From Porphyromonadaceae bacterium (lineage in GTDB: Bacteria > Bacteroidota > Bacteroidia > Bacteroidales > Dysgonomonadaceae): a stretch of 34,268 nt of DNA. The position numbers and the translations under genes are program-made. The stretch covers positions 1 to 34,268 of the forward strand of contig DPAC01000160.1 in NCBI GenBank assembly GCA_003517675.1, read 5' to 3'. Shown here in pieces: positions 16,390-24,669 of this stretch. Position 1 is the first letter of the stretch; every line of letters begins with the position of its first letter. Under the pieces are notes generated by a model that was not told the DNA's origin, searched no databases, and saw only the letters and a program-made list of their open reading frames with translations.

Positions 16390-17481
16390 ATGGAAAAAAC
16401 AATGAAAGCAGCACGCTTATATGAATTGGGGAAACCTCTTGTAATAGAAGAGGTTCCGGTACCGGAATTATCGGATGACGATGTGTTGGTAGAAGTGAAA
16501 GCTTCATTTGTAGCGCCATCCATGAATGATATTCTAAATCCGGGCGGAAATTTTATTCGCCCTTCTTTACCGGCTATTTTTGGTTCCGATGCTGTTGGAA
16601 TCATTTCTAAATTAGGGAACAAAGTAAGAGGATTAAAAGAAGGTCAGAAAGTATGGGTCAATTCGATCCTTTATGATAAGACGGATGAATACGCGTTAAT
16701 GGGCCGGGAAGGATTGAGTGATACGATGGCATTTCAGGGCATGTTCACTTTTAACCCGAACAACGTACGTCTTTTAGATGAATATCAAGGCTCCTTTGCT
16801 CAATATGTAAAAGCGCCCTCGACAAATGTGGCAATCTTACCGGATAATTTTCCTCTTGAACAGGCAGTCCGTATTGGTTACCTGGGAACAGCATATCAAG
16901 CTTTGAAATATGCAAATGTTCATTACGGCTCAACCGTATTGATTAACGGCGCTACCGGAACCGTCGGTACAAGCGCTGTGCTGCTGTCTTTAGCGATGGG
17001 TGCGGTAAAAATAATTGCCGTAGCAAATAAGAAAGAGCGATTGGAAAAAATCAGGCAGATTAATCCGTCGGTTATTTCCACCTTGTCACTCCTTGATGGC
17101 GACGTGACCGGCAAGATCAGAGAATTGACAAACGGAAAAGGGGCCGAGTCATTTGTTGATTGCCTTCAATACGTTGATACGCAGTCAACTCATCAATGCT
17201 TATATGCAGTGAAAAAAGGAGGGACGGCTGTATTTGTTGGCGGGGCAACCGGAAATATCAATATTCCTTATGGTTTTCTTTTAGGAACTGAAATAAAGTT
17301 AACCGGGTCATTATGGTTTCATAATTATGAAGCAAATGAAATGGTTAGCCTGGCTCAATCCGGTTTGCTAAATTTAAGTTTGTTTGATGTAAAAACCTTT
17401 TCACTGGACGAGATAAACGAAGCTGTTGCTCTTGCAGGATCAAGATTAGGAGGATTAACAACCGTAATGGTAAAAATATAA
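16390..17481 (+). CDS. MDR-superfamily alcohol dehydrogenase/quinone reductase-like protein
   Basis: This 363-residue protein has a GroES-like N-terminal domain (MKAARLYELGKPLVIEEVPVPEL) and a Rossmann domain with NGATGTVG at residues 186-193. The usual zinc-ligand segment CGICHSD is replaced by SFVAPSMNDILNPG, and the four-cysteine structural zinc lobe is absent. It is therefore a zinc-independent member, closer to quinone reductase/enoyl reductases than to true alcohol dehydrogenases. It would use NAD(P)H on an unknown carbonyl or quinone. It is the first of three co-directional genes with a zinc MDR and a dienelactone hydrolase, separated by 31 and 67 bp. Confidence 0.88.
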   Translation: MEKTMKAARLYELGKPLVIEEVPVPELSDDDVLVEVKASFVAPSMNDILNPGGNFIRPSLPAIFGSDAVGIISKLGNKVRGLKEGQKVWVNSILYDKTDEYALMGREGLSDTMAFQGMFTFNPNNVRLLDEYQGSFAQYVKAPSTNVAILPDNFPLEQAVRIGYLGTAYQALKYANVHYGSTVLINGATGTVGTSAVLLSLAMGAVKIIAVANKKERLEKIRQINPSVISTLSLLDGDVTGKIRELTNGKGAESFVDCLQYVDTQSTHQCLYAVKKGGTAVFVGGATGNINIPYGFLLGTEIKLTGSLWFHNYEANEMVSLAQSGLLNLSLFDVKTFSLDEINEAVALAGSRLGGLTTVMVKI

Positions 17482-17512
17482 CTAATGTCTTCAATAATTA
17501 AAAGCTAAGAAA

Positions 17513-18526
17513 ATGGCAACAATGAAAGCAATGCAGGTAGAAATGGCCGGTGGAGATTTTCAATTGGTTGAAATTCCGGTACCGGTACCGAAAGAAAATG
17601 AAGTACTGATAAAAGTAGAAGCCTGTGGAATCTGTCACAGCGATGCAATGGTAAAAGAAGGATGGGTCCCAAATCTACCATATCCTTTGGTACCGGGGCA
17701 TGAAGTAATCGGAACAATAACAGAGGTCGGGAAAAATGTAAAGTCATGGCAAACAGGTCAAAGGGTAGGCGTGGGCTGGCATGGCGGCCATTGTTTTGAA
17801 TGCGAACCTTGTCGTCGGGGCGACTTCATTAATTGTGTCAATGGGAAGGTCCCCGGAATTAATTACAACGGCGGTTATGCTGAATATATGTGTGCACCGC
17901 AAGATGCACTGGCTTCAGTTCCCAAAGAATTGAATTCGGAAGAAGCCGCCCCTCTTCTTTGTGCCGGTATCACCACGTATAATGCGTTAAGAAACAGCGG
18001 AGCTAAACCGGGTGATACGGTTGCAATACAAGGTATAGGCGGTTTGGGTCATTTGGCAGTACAATTCGCGAATGCTGCTGGTTACAGAACCGTTGCAATT
18101 TCTCACGGAAGTGAAAAAAGAGAATTGGCATTGAACCTCGGCGCTCACATTTACATAGATGCAAGTAACACCAATGCGGCCGAAGAGCTGCAAAAAATTG
18201 GAGGAGCTGACATTATTCTGGCAACCGCGCCTAACAGCAAAGTTATTTCGGAAATAACAAACGGCCTGAAGCAACGAGGTAAACTAATCATTGTTGCTGC
18301 GGCGAGCGAGCCCATGGAGGTTATCCCGTTCACGCTTATTTCCGGTAAAACCATTCAGGGATGGCCCTCGGGTGATGCAAAAGATTCTGAAGATACGATG
18401 AATTTTTCGGTCTTGAAAAATGTTCGTCCTCAAATTGAAGTTTTTCCGTTAGAGAAAGCAAATGAGGCCTATAACAAAATGATTACCAATAAAGTAAGAT
18501 TTAGGGCTGTATTGAAAATGCAATAA
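17513..18526 (+). CDS. Zinc-dependent alcohol dehydrogenase (MDR)
   Basis: This 337-residue NAD(P)-dependent dehydrogenase has the complete catalytic zinc set: C38 in CGICHSD and the following GHEV histidine. The structural zinc lobe has four cysteines (CFECEPCRRGDFINC, about residues 92-106). The Rossmann nucleotide loop is GIGGLGHLAVQFA. It resembles AdhP/AdhA-type ethanol-active enzymes and would interconvert alcohols and aldehydes in the cytoplasm. The partner upstream is a zinc-free MDR. Substrate preference cannot be inferred. Confidence 0.92.
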   Translation: MATMKAMQVEMAGGDFQLVEIPVPVPKENEVLIKVEACGICHSDAMVKEGWVPNLPYPLVPGHEVIGTITEVGKNVKSWQTGQRVGVGWHGGHCFECEPCRRGDFINCVNGKVPGINYNGGYAEYMCAPQDALASVPKELNSEEAAPLLCAGITTYNALRNSGAKPGDTVAIQGIGGLGHLAVQFANAAGYRTVAISHGSEKRELALNLGAHIYIDASNTNAAEELQKIGGADIILATAPNSKVISEITNGLKQRGKLIIVAAASEPMEVIPFTLISGKTIQGWPSGDAKDSEDTMNFSVLKNVRPQIEVFPLEKANEAYNKMITNKVRFRAVLKMQ

Positions 18527-18593
18527 GTCCCGGTCTTTAAACAAAACATACATTAAAACCGCTTATTCAACAAATTAATTAAAGGAGATTGAC

Positions 18594-19469
18594 ATGAATA
18601 TCAAGAATTATTTAAAAGGTTTCGACATTAAATTACTCGTCGTCAGTTTGCTATTGATACCAATAGCTACTGCTTATGGATACGGAAGGAACCAGGAAAA
18701 AGAACAGAATGCACAGACAGGAAAAAAGAACGAACAAAATATCGTTCGTAAAGAGATTGATTATAAGGCAGGAAAGACACCATTAAAAGGGTATCTTTTT
18801 TATGACGAGAATAAAACGAAGAAAAGTCCTGGAATCATTGTTGTGCACGAATGGTGGGGCAATAATGCTTACAGCCAAAATCGGGCTAAGATGTTGGCAG
18901 AATTAGGCTACACAGCATTTGCAGCCGACATGTACGGCAATGGCCTTATACTTGATAATCCGGTGGATGCAGAAAAAAATGCAGGTGCTATTTATGCTGA
19001 TGTGGGTTTATTGAAAGAAAGAATAACAGCCGCTTACGATGTTTTGGTAAACAGCGGTTTTGCAGATCCGGAACGTATTGCAGCAATAGGTTACTGCTTC
19101 GGTGGTACGGTGGTCTTAAACGCTGCCAGTTTAGGGGTCCCGCTCGATGCAGTTGTAAGTTTTCACGGTGGGCTTGCAGGTTTTAAAGCGGACCCGGCAA
19201 TTAAAAACACGCATGTTCTCGTCTGCAACGGAGCAGCAGATAAATTTGTATCCCAGGAAGATAAGGATAATTTTAAAAATCAAATGAATGCTGTCGGCGC
19301 TGCCTATGAATTTAAAGAATATGAAGGAGCCTTGCATGCTTTCACAAATCCCGAATCAACGGAAGCAGGCAAGAAATTTAACATGCCCATTGCTTATAAT
19401 GCGGCAGCAGATGCAGACTCGTGGAATGATATGAAGAAATTTTTCTCAAAGTATTTTCCTGTTAATTAA
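18594..19469 (+). CDS. Dienelactone hydrolase family protein, secreted or membrane-anchored
   Basis: This 291-residue alpha/beta hydrolase has an N-terminal hydrophobic stretch (about residues 13-30, LLVVSLLLIPIATAYGYG) that is a signal peptide or anchor, so it acts in the periplasm or at the membrane. The nucleophile is C168 in GYCFGGT, the pattern of dienelactone hydrolases, with an acid in GAADKF and H248 in GALHAF. A strong Shine-Dalgarno site AAGGAG (18582-18587) precedes ATG 18594 by 6 nt. It ends the three-gene group and is closed by a very strong terminator. The natural substrate is unknown. Confidence 0.88.
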   Translation: MNIKNYLKGFDIKLLVVSLLLIPIATAYGYGRNQEKEQNAQTGKKNEQNIVRKEIDYKAGKTPLKGYLFYDENKTKKSPGIIVVHEWWGNNAYSQNRAKMLAELGYTAFAADMYGNGLILDNPVDAEKNAGAIYADVGLLKERITAAYDVLVNSGFADPERIAAIGYCFGGTVVLNAASLGVPLDAVVSFHGGLAGFKADPAIKNTHVLVCNGAADKFVSQEDKDNFKNQMNAVGAAYEFKEYEGALHAFTNPESTEAGKKFNMPIAYNAAADADSWNDMKKFFSKYFPVN

Positions 19470-19485
19470 ATAATAAGGCCATAAT

Positions 19486-19530
19486 GAGTCCCCTCCTAAA
19501 AGAGACCTTTTGGGAGGGGACTCGTTATTT
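19486..19530 (+). terminator. Very strong terminator hairpin after the dienelactone hydrolase gene
   Basis: A 17-bp stem with one T-G wobble (arms 19486-19502 and 19507-19523, outer part GAGTCCCCTCC/GGAGGGGACTC) has a 4-nt loop AGAC and is followed by GTTATTT. It would work as an intrinsic terminator, possibly in both directions. Confidence 0.8.
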
Positions 19531-19610
19531 AAACCACTGTCTCGCTATGTTTTTTATACATTGTTGTATTTTAGTAGCCGCCCCCTTCCCTTCCCAATCT
19601 TTCTTAGAAA

Positions 19611-19900
19611 CGTCTGAAGCTCGACAATAATCTTGCTGAAAATGCCATCCGTCCCATTGCCTTATCCCGAAAGAACTTCATGTTTGTGGCAATCACGAGG
19701 CAGCAGCAGAGAATACGGCCATAATCTGCTCGCTGTTGACCTCCTGCAAAGAGACGGGAGTGAACCCGCGGGAATGGCTCATCGATGTGATAGGCAAGAT
19801 GCCCTATTACCAGAACCCGGGGAATGAAGAAAACCTGAAGATGCTCTTGTCGAATTACTGGAAAAAGGAGGAAACTGGCGAATCTCTAGTCAAAATCTAA
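19611..19900 (+). pseudogene. IS66-family transposase, C-terminal remnant
   Basis: The frame LDNNLAENAIRPIALSRKN is the conserved start of the IS66 C-terminal domain. After FMFV one G is missing near 19688, and the protein continues in another frame as NHEAAAENTAIICSLLTSC and NPREWLIDVIGKMPYYQNP, ending at TAA 19898-19900. Only about 97 codons survive and the 5' part, including the catalytic core, is gone. The IS21-family element begins 4 bp after this stop codon, so the remnant was there first. Confidence 0.85.
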
Positions 19901-19903
19901 TAA
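19899..19903. repeat. Target-site duplication AATAA, left copy
   Basis: This 5-bp direct repeat immediately outside the IS21-family element matches the right copy at 22582-22586. The short AT-rich sequence gives a moderate chance of coincidence. Confidence 0.55.
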
Positions 19904-20020
19904 TGCTAACGGTAACTGAGAATGCAGTAATTTCGGTAAATTAAAGTGCAGTGTTTTCGGTAACAACAATGCAGCACTTTCGGTAACAATGATGCAGTAA
20001 TTTCAGTAACAACTGTGCAT
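19904..20020 (+). repeat. IS21-family left terminal repeat array
   Basis: Five units of the type TGCAGTAATTTCGGTAAC are spaced 23-24 bp, preceded by an outer degenerate unit. Multiple terminal repeats like these are transposase-binding sites in IS21 elements. Confidence 0.85.
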
Positions 20021-20083
20021 CTTTTGCAAAGGTAATTTATTTATTCACTTTTTCATTCTTTGTTCCCATTTTTCATTCATTTT

Positions 20084-20875
20084 TTAGTTTTCATTAAAAA
20101 TAGTTTTTCTGTTAGTCATTCTGTAACTTTTGCCCTCGAGTTGTAGGAGTTGACTTTTATAGAGCAGTCTATCTAGAAGAGCCGTTGCCAGCACTTCGTC
20201 ATCAAGTGAACGAGCCCACTCTGCAGGAGATTTATTGGTGGTGATTATAAACGAAGTGGATTCATATATGCTGTTTACAAAGGCAAAGAGAAGATTCCCT
20301 TCTTCACGATTTACAGATATATTCATCAGATCATCTATGACAATCACGTCCGCGGCAATCAGGTTCTTATATTCTCTTTTTGTACTGGCAACTATATTTT
20401 TCAACTTAAGGGTGGTGAGTAGTTCATCCATATTTCTGAAATAGGCTTTATACCCCTTATCAATGGCATCGGCACAAAGACCGGCGGCAATAAATGTTTT
20501 GCCTACACCACAAGGACCCGCAAGCATAAGGTTGAAGCTTTCTTCCACCCAATGCAGTTCCCTAAGCTGGTTTAGTTGAGTTACGCTCAACCCATTTGAG
20601 ATAGAGTGGTCATACATGTCGAGATTATGTGCTAATGGAAGTTTGGCAGCTTTTAAGCGTAAAAGTCTCTGCTTCTCTTCACGTACCTTCACTTCTGACT
20701 CCAGCACCAGCGTCAAAAAATCATCATAACTGGGAGATTCTTTCTGCGCTCTGAGCAGGATATCCTGAGCATTGATGGTTAGTCCGGAGAGCCTGAGTCG
20801 TTTTGCATACCCTCGTATGGTTGTTAATTTATCCGGAGTCATATCACTTGCTTTTAAAGAGGTTTTGATAGACAT
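20084..20875 (-). CDS. istB: IS21-family helper ATPase IstB
   Basis: This 263-residue AAA+ protein resembles DnaC/IstB. It forms ATP-dependent oligomers that select target DNA and stimulate IstA. The Walker A loop is GPCGVGKTF (about residues 122-130), Walker B is VIVIDDL, and an arginine-rich sensor segment near ALLDRLLY follows. The frame overlaps istA by 32 bp. An internal ATG at 20842, just 2 bp after the istA stop (TGATATG), would give 252 residues and is an equally good start by coupling. The family and element context are clear. Confidence 0.93.
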   Translation of the reverse strand: MSIKTSLKASDMTPDKLTTIRGYAKRLRLSGLTINAQDILLRAQKESPSYDDFLTLVLESEVKVREEKQRLLRLKAAKLPLAHNLDMYDHSISNGLSVTQLNQLRELHWVEESFNLMLAGPCGVGKTFIAAGLCADAIDKGYKAYFRNMDELLTTLKLKNIVASTKREYKNLIAADVIVIDDLMNISVNREEGNLLFAFVNSIYESTSFIITTNKSPAEWARSLDDEVLATALLDRLLYKSQLLQLEGKSYRMTNRKTIFNEN

Positions 20876-22412
20876 CTATAGTGGACTTGTTTGGCTTGAT
20901 ATTTACCATCAATTGCGTTTCGGGAGTGCCAAGAGATTTGATCTCCACCTCATTATCATTCTCCTTGATTACCGCACCCGAGGAGAGTATTGACTTAAAG
21001 TCATTCGCGCTGAAGAGGGATTTCTCAAGACACATATCAAGTGCTTTGTCAGTGTCTTCCGGCGCGTATTTTGCCAGGCAGTTCAACATGACCGTTATCT
21101 GGTCCCTTATATAGCGGGGATAGCGTTCTTTTAATTTGGACAGGAAGATTTCAGCTCCTGATTGATCCGTGAACTGGACCTTCACCTGATCACTGAGTTT
21201 TTGAATGCTCGTTGATTTATCACGCTGATGATTATGGTTGATGACTTTCTTCCCGCGCCCGGCCGGTATAAGGTGCTTTGCCAGGAGCTCTCCATCCATG
21301 GTTTTGATCACGAGGGTGCCATTTTCTTCATCGACAAGAACCCTGGTCTCTTCACCACGGTACGTGCCGAAAGGAAGCGAATAGGTGTTCCCTTTATAAC
21401 GTAGGCTGTTTGTGCTTTGAACTTTATGCCCTGACTCCAACGTGGAGGAAGTTACGGGTATATAAGGTTGTAAATCCTTACATTCAGAACACCATGCCTG
21501 GTAGGGCACCTTGCAGGTAGTATTGTGAACCATGGCATTGCCTGTCCTGCTCAGCCAGTATTCAGCTTCCTTGTTAAGATTATCCAGATTGCTGTATGAC
21601 CTGTTCAATAGAAAGTTCTGTTTGACATATTTGACCACGTTCTCTATTTTCCCCTTGCTTTCGGGGTCTGCTTTCCGGCAGAAGACAGGCCTGAACGGGC
21701 GGCTCTTGACATAGCTGTTGAACACCTCTGTCATGAGATAATCCCCAATGTTCTCATCATAAAGAAAAACAGAATCCTGGTCATAAATAACAAACTTGGG
21801 TATGCCGTGGAAGAAACGAAAAGCAAGCTCATGAGCGTAAACAGCTTTCTCACTGGTGAAGGGTTTATCCTCAAACCAAATGAACTTGTAGCGGCTATAT
21901 TCCAGAATCATGGCAAAGAAGTAAACTTTGATCCTTGAACCATCACCTTTTCGTAGGCTGTGTTCACCAAAGTCGACCTGGGCATATTTACCCGGCGGCG
22001 TATCGGGTAGAGGGCCATACTCGCGCTTATCTACTTTTAACTTGGGCAGGTTATGTTCCTGGCGAATCTTCATCACAAAGTTGTAAACCGTTTTAGGTGC
22101 TACACGAGGAAAAGAAGGATAATGCTCTTTTAACCAATCATGCATCTGCGCTGCCGATGTATCCTGGAACTGTCCCAGCCGTTCAACGATGAAGCCCCTG
22201 TATGGCTCCAGAATGCAGTCACGTTCGTTCAAGTTATTTGAGTACTTCTCGAACTCCTTGAGATCCATCTCAAGGTACTTCTTTACTGTTCTAAAATTGA
22301 TCCCGAGATAATCGGCTATCCATTGAATCGATTGATGCTCTTCATGACGGAGCCGGTGAATAGTGTCGTACATAATGTAACAATTTAGTGATTTGTATTC
22401 CTTTTCTGTCAT
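20844..22412 (-). CDS. istA: IS21-family transposase IstA
   Basis: This 522-residue DDE transposase catalyses strand transfer of the IS21 element. An N-terminal helix-turn-helix (HRLRHEEHQSIQWIADYLGINFRTVKKYL) binds the terminal repeats. The RNase H-like core has D in YAQVDFGEH, D in VIYDQDSV and E in KGKIENVVKYVKQNF. A C-terminal beta-barrel-like segment with YSLPFGTYRGEE is typical for the family. It is translated together with istB. The length and motifs indicate an intact gene. Confidence 0.95.
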   Translation of the reverse strand: MTEKEYKSLNCYIMYDTIHRLRHEEHQSIQWIADYLGINFRTVKKYLEMDLKEFEKYSNNLNERDCILEPYRGFIVERLGQFQDTSAAQMHDWLKEHYPSFPRVAPKTVYNFVMKIRQEHNLPKLKVDKREYGPLPDTPPGKYAQVDFGEHSLRKGDGSRIKVYFFAMILEYSRYKFIWFEDKPFTSEKAVYAHELAFRFFHGIPKFVIYDQDSVFLYDENIGDYLMTEVFNSYVKSRPFRPVFCRKADPESKGKIENVVKYVKQNFLLNRSYSNLDNLNKEAEYWLSRTGNAMVHNTTCKVPYQAWCSECKDLQPYIPVTSSTLESGHKVQSTNSLRYKGNTYSLPFGTYRGEETRVLVDEENGTLVIKTMDGELLAKHLIPAGRGKKVINHNHQRDKSTSIQKLSDQVKVQFTDQSGAEIFLSKLKERYPRYIRDQITVMLNCLAKYAPEDTDKALDMCLEKSLFSANDFKSILSSGAVIKENDNEVEIKSLGTPETQLMVNIKPNKSTIDVYQNLFKSK

Positions 22413-22457
22413 AATACCTTTGCTTTAAAATTATGACTCAAAGGTGAAAATTATTCT

Positions 22458-22581
22458 CAAAAACACTGCACTATTGTTACCGTTTTTACTGTACTATTGT
22501 TACCATTATTGCTGTAGTCTTGTTACCGTTTTCACTGTACTGAGATTTCCATTTTTACTGCATTTCTAATTTCCGGTAACA
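22458..22581 (-). repeat. IS21-family right terminal repeat array
   Basis: Five inverted units with 23-bp period are followed by an outer unit ending with CCGGTAACA at 22573-22581. It mirrors the left array exactly in spacing. Confidence 0.85.
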
Positions 22582-22586
22582 AATAA
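22582..22586. repeat. Target-site duplication AATAA, right copy
   Basis: It matches the 5 bp directly left of the element at 19899-19903. Confidence 0.55.
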
Positions 22587-22819
22587 TCCTCTAATAATAT
22601 CTACTGGCACTCTAATAATACGCTAACAATTTACTGGAGATCCCGACATTGTCGGAATATGAGATTAGATGAAATCTGTGGGTACAGATGCTCCGGAATA
22701 ATCATGGGGTAGTTATTCGGGTGCTTACTTTCCGACTAACCTGCATTTTTCAGCTTTTTGAAAAAAATGGGGTTTTTCGGAGCGGACTCATCGATGTTTT
22801 TTGGTCTCTTTGTATGAAC
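22587..22819. other. Non-coding accessory DNA between the IS21 element and the attC-like element
   Basis: I see no gene. It includes a perfect 13-bp palindrome CCGACA-T-TGTCGG at 22643-22655 and A- and T-rich tracts around 22745-22785. Short copies of CTAATAAT occur near 22590 and 22613 and also at the left flank of the IS21 element. Confidence 0.4.
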
Positions 22820-23054
22820 GCTAACGGTCACGTGTATGGTGTCGTTTGGGCGATTCGAAGCACGAACCTTGAAGAACGCATCGCTAAAAAGTTTATTAAA
22901 TGTAGCACCCTCGAATTTAGCACTATCCGCCATATTCATTATACACGATGTTTTTTCCGTCGTTTTGGTCGTGCGGTTGGGCAGACACACTCTTTGCCAA
23001 GCTTGGGTTTTAGCGTTGGCTGGTGCGGCTTGGCAATGTGTATAGCTGTTTAGC
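22820..23054 (-). repeat. Large inverted-repeat element, attC-like, directly after the methylase stop codon
   Basis: The outer arms are GCTAAC (22820-22825) and GTTTAGC (23048-23054), which pair with one bulged base. The inner arms TTGCCAAGC (22994-23002) and GCTTGGCAA (23028-23036) pair perfectly, and ACACAC (22985-22990) next to them can pair with TGTGT (23037-23041). The element begins 1 bp after the methylase stop codon, and its far end reads GTTAGC on the reverse strand. A large imperfect palindrome with a GTTRR end abutting a gene is the layout of an integron attC site. Long open frames crossing it on both strands look like by-products of its repeats. Confidence 0.45.
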
Positions 23055-23055
23055 A

Positions 23056-24669
23056 TTAGCAATATTTGTTTTTTAAAATGTTATTTATTTCAGTTAAAAA
23101 ACTGTCATCCGGAGATTTGTTTAAAGCTGTGTCCCTGTATTTCTTATAAAGTTCTATGATTTTATTTTCGGTTTTCTTGCTGAGTAATGTCAAGTCAAGC
23201 ATCATTGCTTTGTTAAGGTCATTAGGTTCAAATTTTTGTAGTCCATTACCATATTCCCTGCGGTTGTCTTCAAATATCTCTCTTGCAACGTCTGTCAACA
23301 AATACGCAAACAAAACATCAACATTCAAATTGTCAAACAAGCTATTTTGAACTGGATAAACGCAATGAAATGTTGTCAGATTGGAAATGTTCGCTTCATT
23401 TCTAATAAATTTTAATCCACTTCTGTTGAAAACGGAAACCCAAATTGGTGAGGGCGGACGATTCTCTAAAGAATACCATGGAGTTCTACAGGCGGTCAGA
23501 TACTTTTTATCAATTCCTGATTTTTCTCCAAGTTCAAGGTATCTTAAAACATTTTCATCCTTAGAACCGATTGCGTTTAATAAGAATGTCTGTCTGTCGC
23601 TATTTACCAAAGAATGGAAATTGTCTGTTGTAAAAAAATTGTCTTTAACGTCCACTGCTTTGCAAATGCAAGGGAGTAAATATTTTTCATCAATTCCATA
23701 TTGCTTTGCTTTCGATTTGGAAAAAGTGAAATATTCATTTGCACCTGTTGCAATACCACGTACGACCTTGGCTACACTTGAGAATGGGATTAAATTTTTA
23801 TATCTAATTCCGTTTTGTTCTTGGTAATATTTACGCCACTTTACTTCAGGTTGAAGTTCATTGATGTCAAAAGTTGAATCGTCAATATTGTTAAGTGGAT
23901 AATTTGAAATGTAGCTTTTAATAAGCTCTAAGTCATCAATTTTTTTAATAGTTGAAAACTTCACTTTTTGACTGTGTTTATCATTTGAACACAAAAGAAT
24001 ACACGCAGTTGTTAAAGCGTCATCAAAAACATTTTCTTCAAAATCGAAAACGACTATATGCCTTAAAACTTTATTCTGTTTTAATGCCGACTTAACAAGT
24101 TTGCCATAATCTGAATTCAAAAACTCGGAAGGTATGATGTAGGCAAGTCTGCCATTTGGTTTTAGCTGGTAAATAGACTTTAATAAAAAAAGTGTATATA
24201 GATTTGTAAAGCCATTAAGTTTAATTTTTAAACGATTTTCGATTTCGTTTAAAATCGTTTTGTTGTCATAATCGTGAAACTTAAAATAAGGTGGATTGCA
24301 AATGATACCATCATATTTATTGTCCCAATCATTGAACATATAATCTTTTAAATGTAAATCGACATTGGGGGTATCGTTGAAAATTTCTTTTGCTACGGCA
24401 AATATTTTTTCATCAATATCAAAGCCTTTTATAGATAAATCGGATTTTTTGTTGAGTAGGGCTCTTGAAAAGACACCAAGGCCAAACGCAGGTTCTAGAA
24501 CTGTTTGTATAGTTTGGTTACCAAACAACCAATCAGCCATTAATGATGCCAATTGAAAAGGTGTGAAGAATTGGGCAAACCTTTTCCTATGCTCTAAAGA
24601 ATTTAATTTAGAGTAGCTTTTCTCAACCTGATTATTTGTTGCGAGTGATATGTCTTTAATTTCAATCAT
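23056..24669 (-). CDS. Type II N6-adenine DNA methyltransferase of the RM pair
   Basis: This 537-residue gamma-type (TaqI/Eco57I-like) methylase would methylate adenine in the site cut by the adjacent endonuclease. The S-adenosylmethionine motif I is EPAFGLGVFSRALL near residue 60. The catalytic motif IV is NPPYF at residues 125-129. The C-terminal half is a target-recognition domain with GENRPPSPIW-like segments. Its ATG shares one base with the stop codon of the endonuclease gene (TAATG), so the two are translationally coupled. The order endonuclease-methylase and the lengths (368 and 537) resemble the AccI system, as I recall it. Confidence 0.9.
   Translation of the reverse strand: MIEIKDISLATNNQVEKSYSKLNSLEHRKRFAQFFTPFQLASLMADWLFGNQTIQTVLEPAFGLGVFSRALLNKKSDLSIKGFDIDEKIFAVAKEIFNDTPNVDLHLKDYMFNDWDNKYDGIICNPPYFKFHDYDNKTILNEIENRLKIKLNGFTNLYTLFLLKSIYQLKPNGRLAYIIPSEFLNSDYGKLVKSALKQNKVLRHIVVFDFEENVFDDALTTACILLCSNDKHSQKVKFSTIKKIDDLELIKSYISNYPLNNIDDSTFDINELQPEVKWRKYYQEQNGIRYKNLIPFSSVAKVVRGIATGANEYFTFSKSKAKQYGIDEKYLLPCICKAVDVKDNFFTTDNFHSLVNSDRQTFLLNAIGSKDENVLRYLELGEKSGIDKKYLTACRTPWYSLENRPPSPIWVSVFNRSGLKFIRNEANISNLTTFHCVYPVQNSLFDNLNVDVLFAYLLTDVAREIFEDNRREYGNGLQKFEPNDLNKAMMLDLTLLSKKTENKIIELYKKYRDTALNKSPDDSFLTEINNILKNKYC

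Larger units (their letters stand above)
19904..22581 (-). mobile_element. Complete IS21-family insertion sequence, 2678 bp
   Basis: The element carries istA and istB on the reverse strand. Its ends are set by mirrored repeat arrays. On the left, TGCA-type units begin at 19923, 19947, 19970, 19993 and 20016. On the right, their complements end at 22470, 22493, 22516, 22539 and 22562. A degenerate outer unit lies 19 bp beyond the array on both sides, starting with TG at 19904 and ending with CA at 22581 (about 20 of 27 bases agree between the two ends). The flanking bases AATAA (19899-19903 and 22582-22586) form a 5-bp target duplication. Both genes look intact, so it may be active. Confidence 0.85.

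Noticed and set aside
16451..17590. KpnI-like palindromes: TTCCGGTACCGGAA in the first MDR gene and CCGGTACCGGTACC in the second
   Set aside because: They encode the conserved Val-Pro-Val-Pro segment at the same place in both MDR proteins, so coding constraint explains them.
19904..20020. CRISPR-like regular repeats with 23-bp period
   Set aside because: Units abut without spacers, are degenerate and are mirrored at the other end of the element; they are IS21 terminal repeats.
22736..23062. Open frames of 108 and 121 codons on both strands after the methylase gene
   Set aside because: Both run through the large inverted-repeat element, and their sequences follow from the repeat arms; no family is recognisable.
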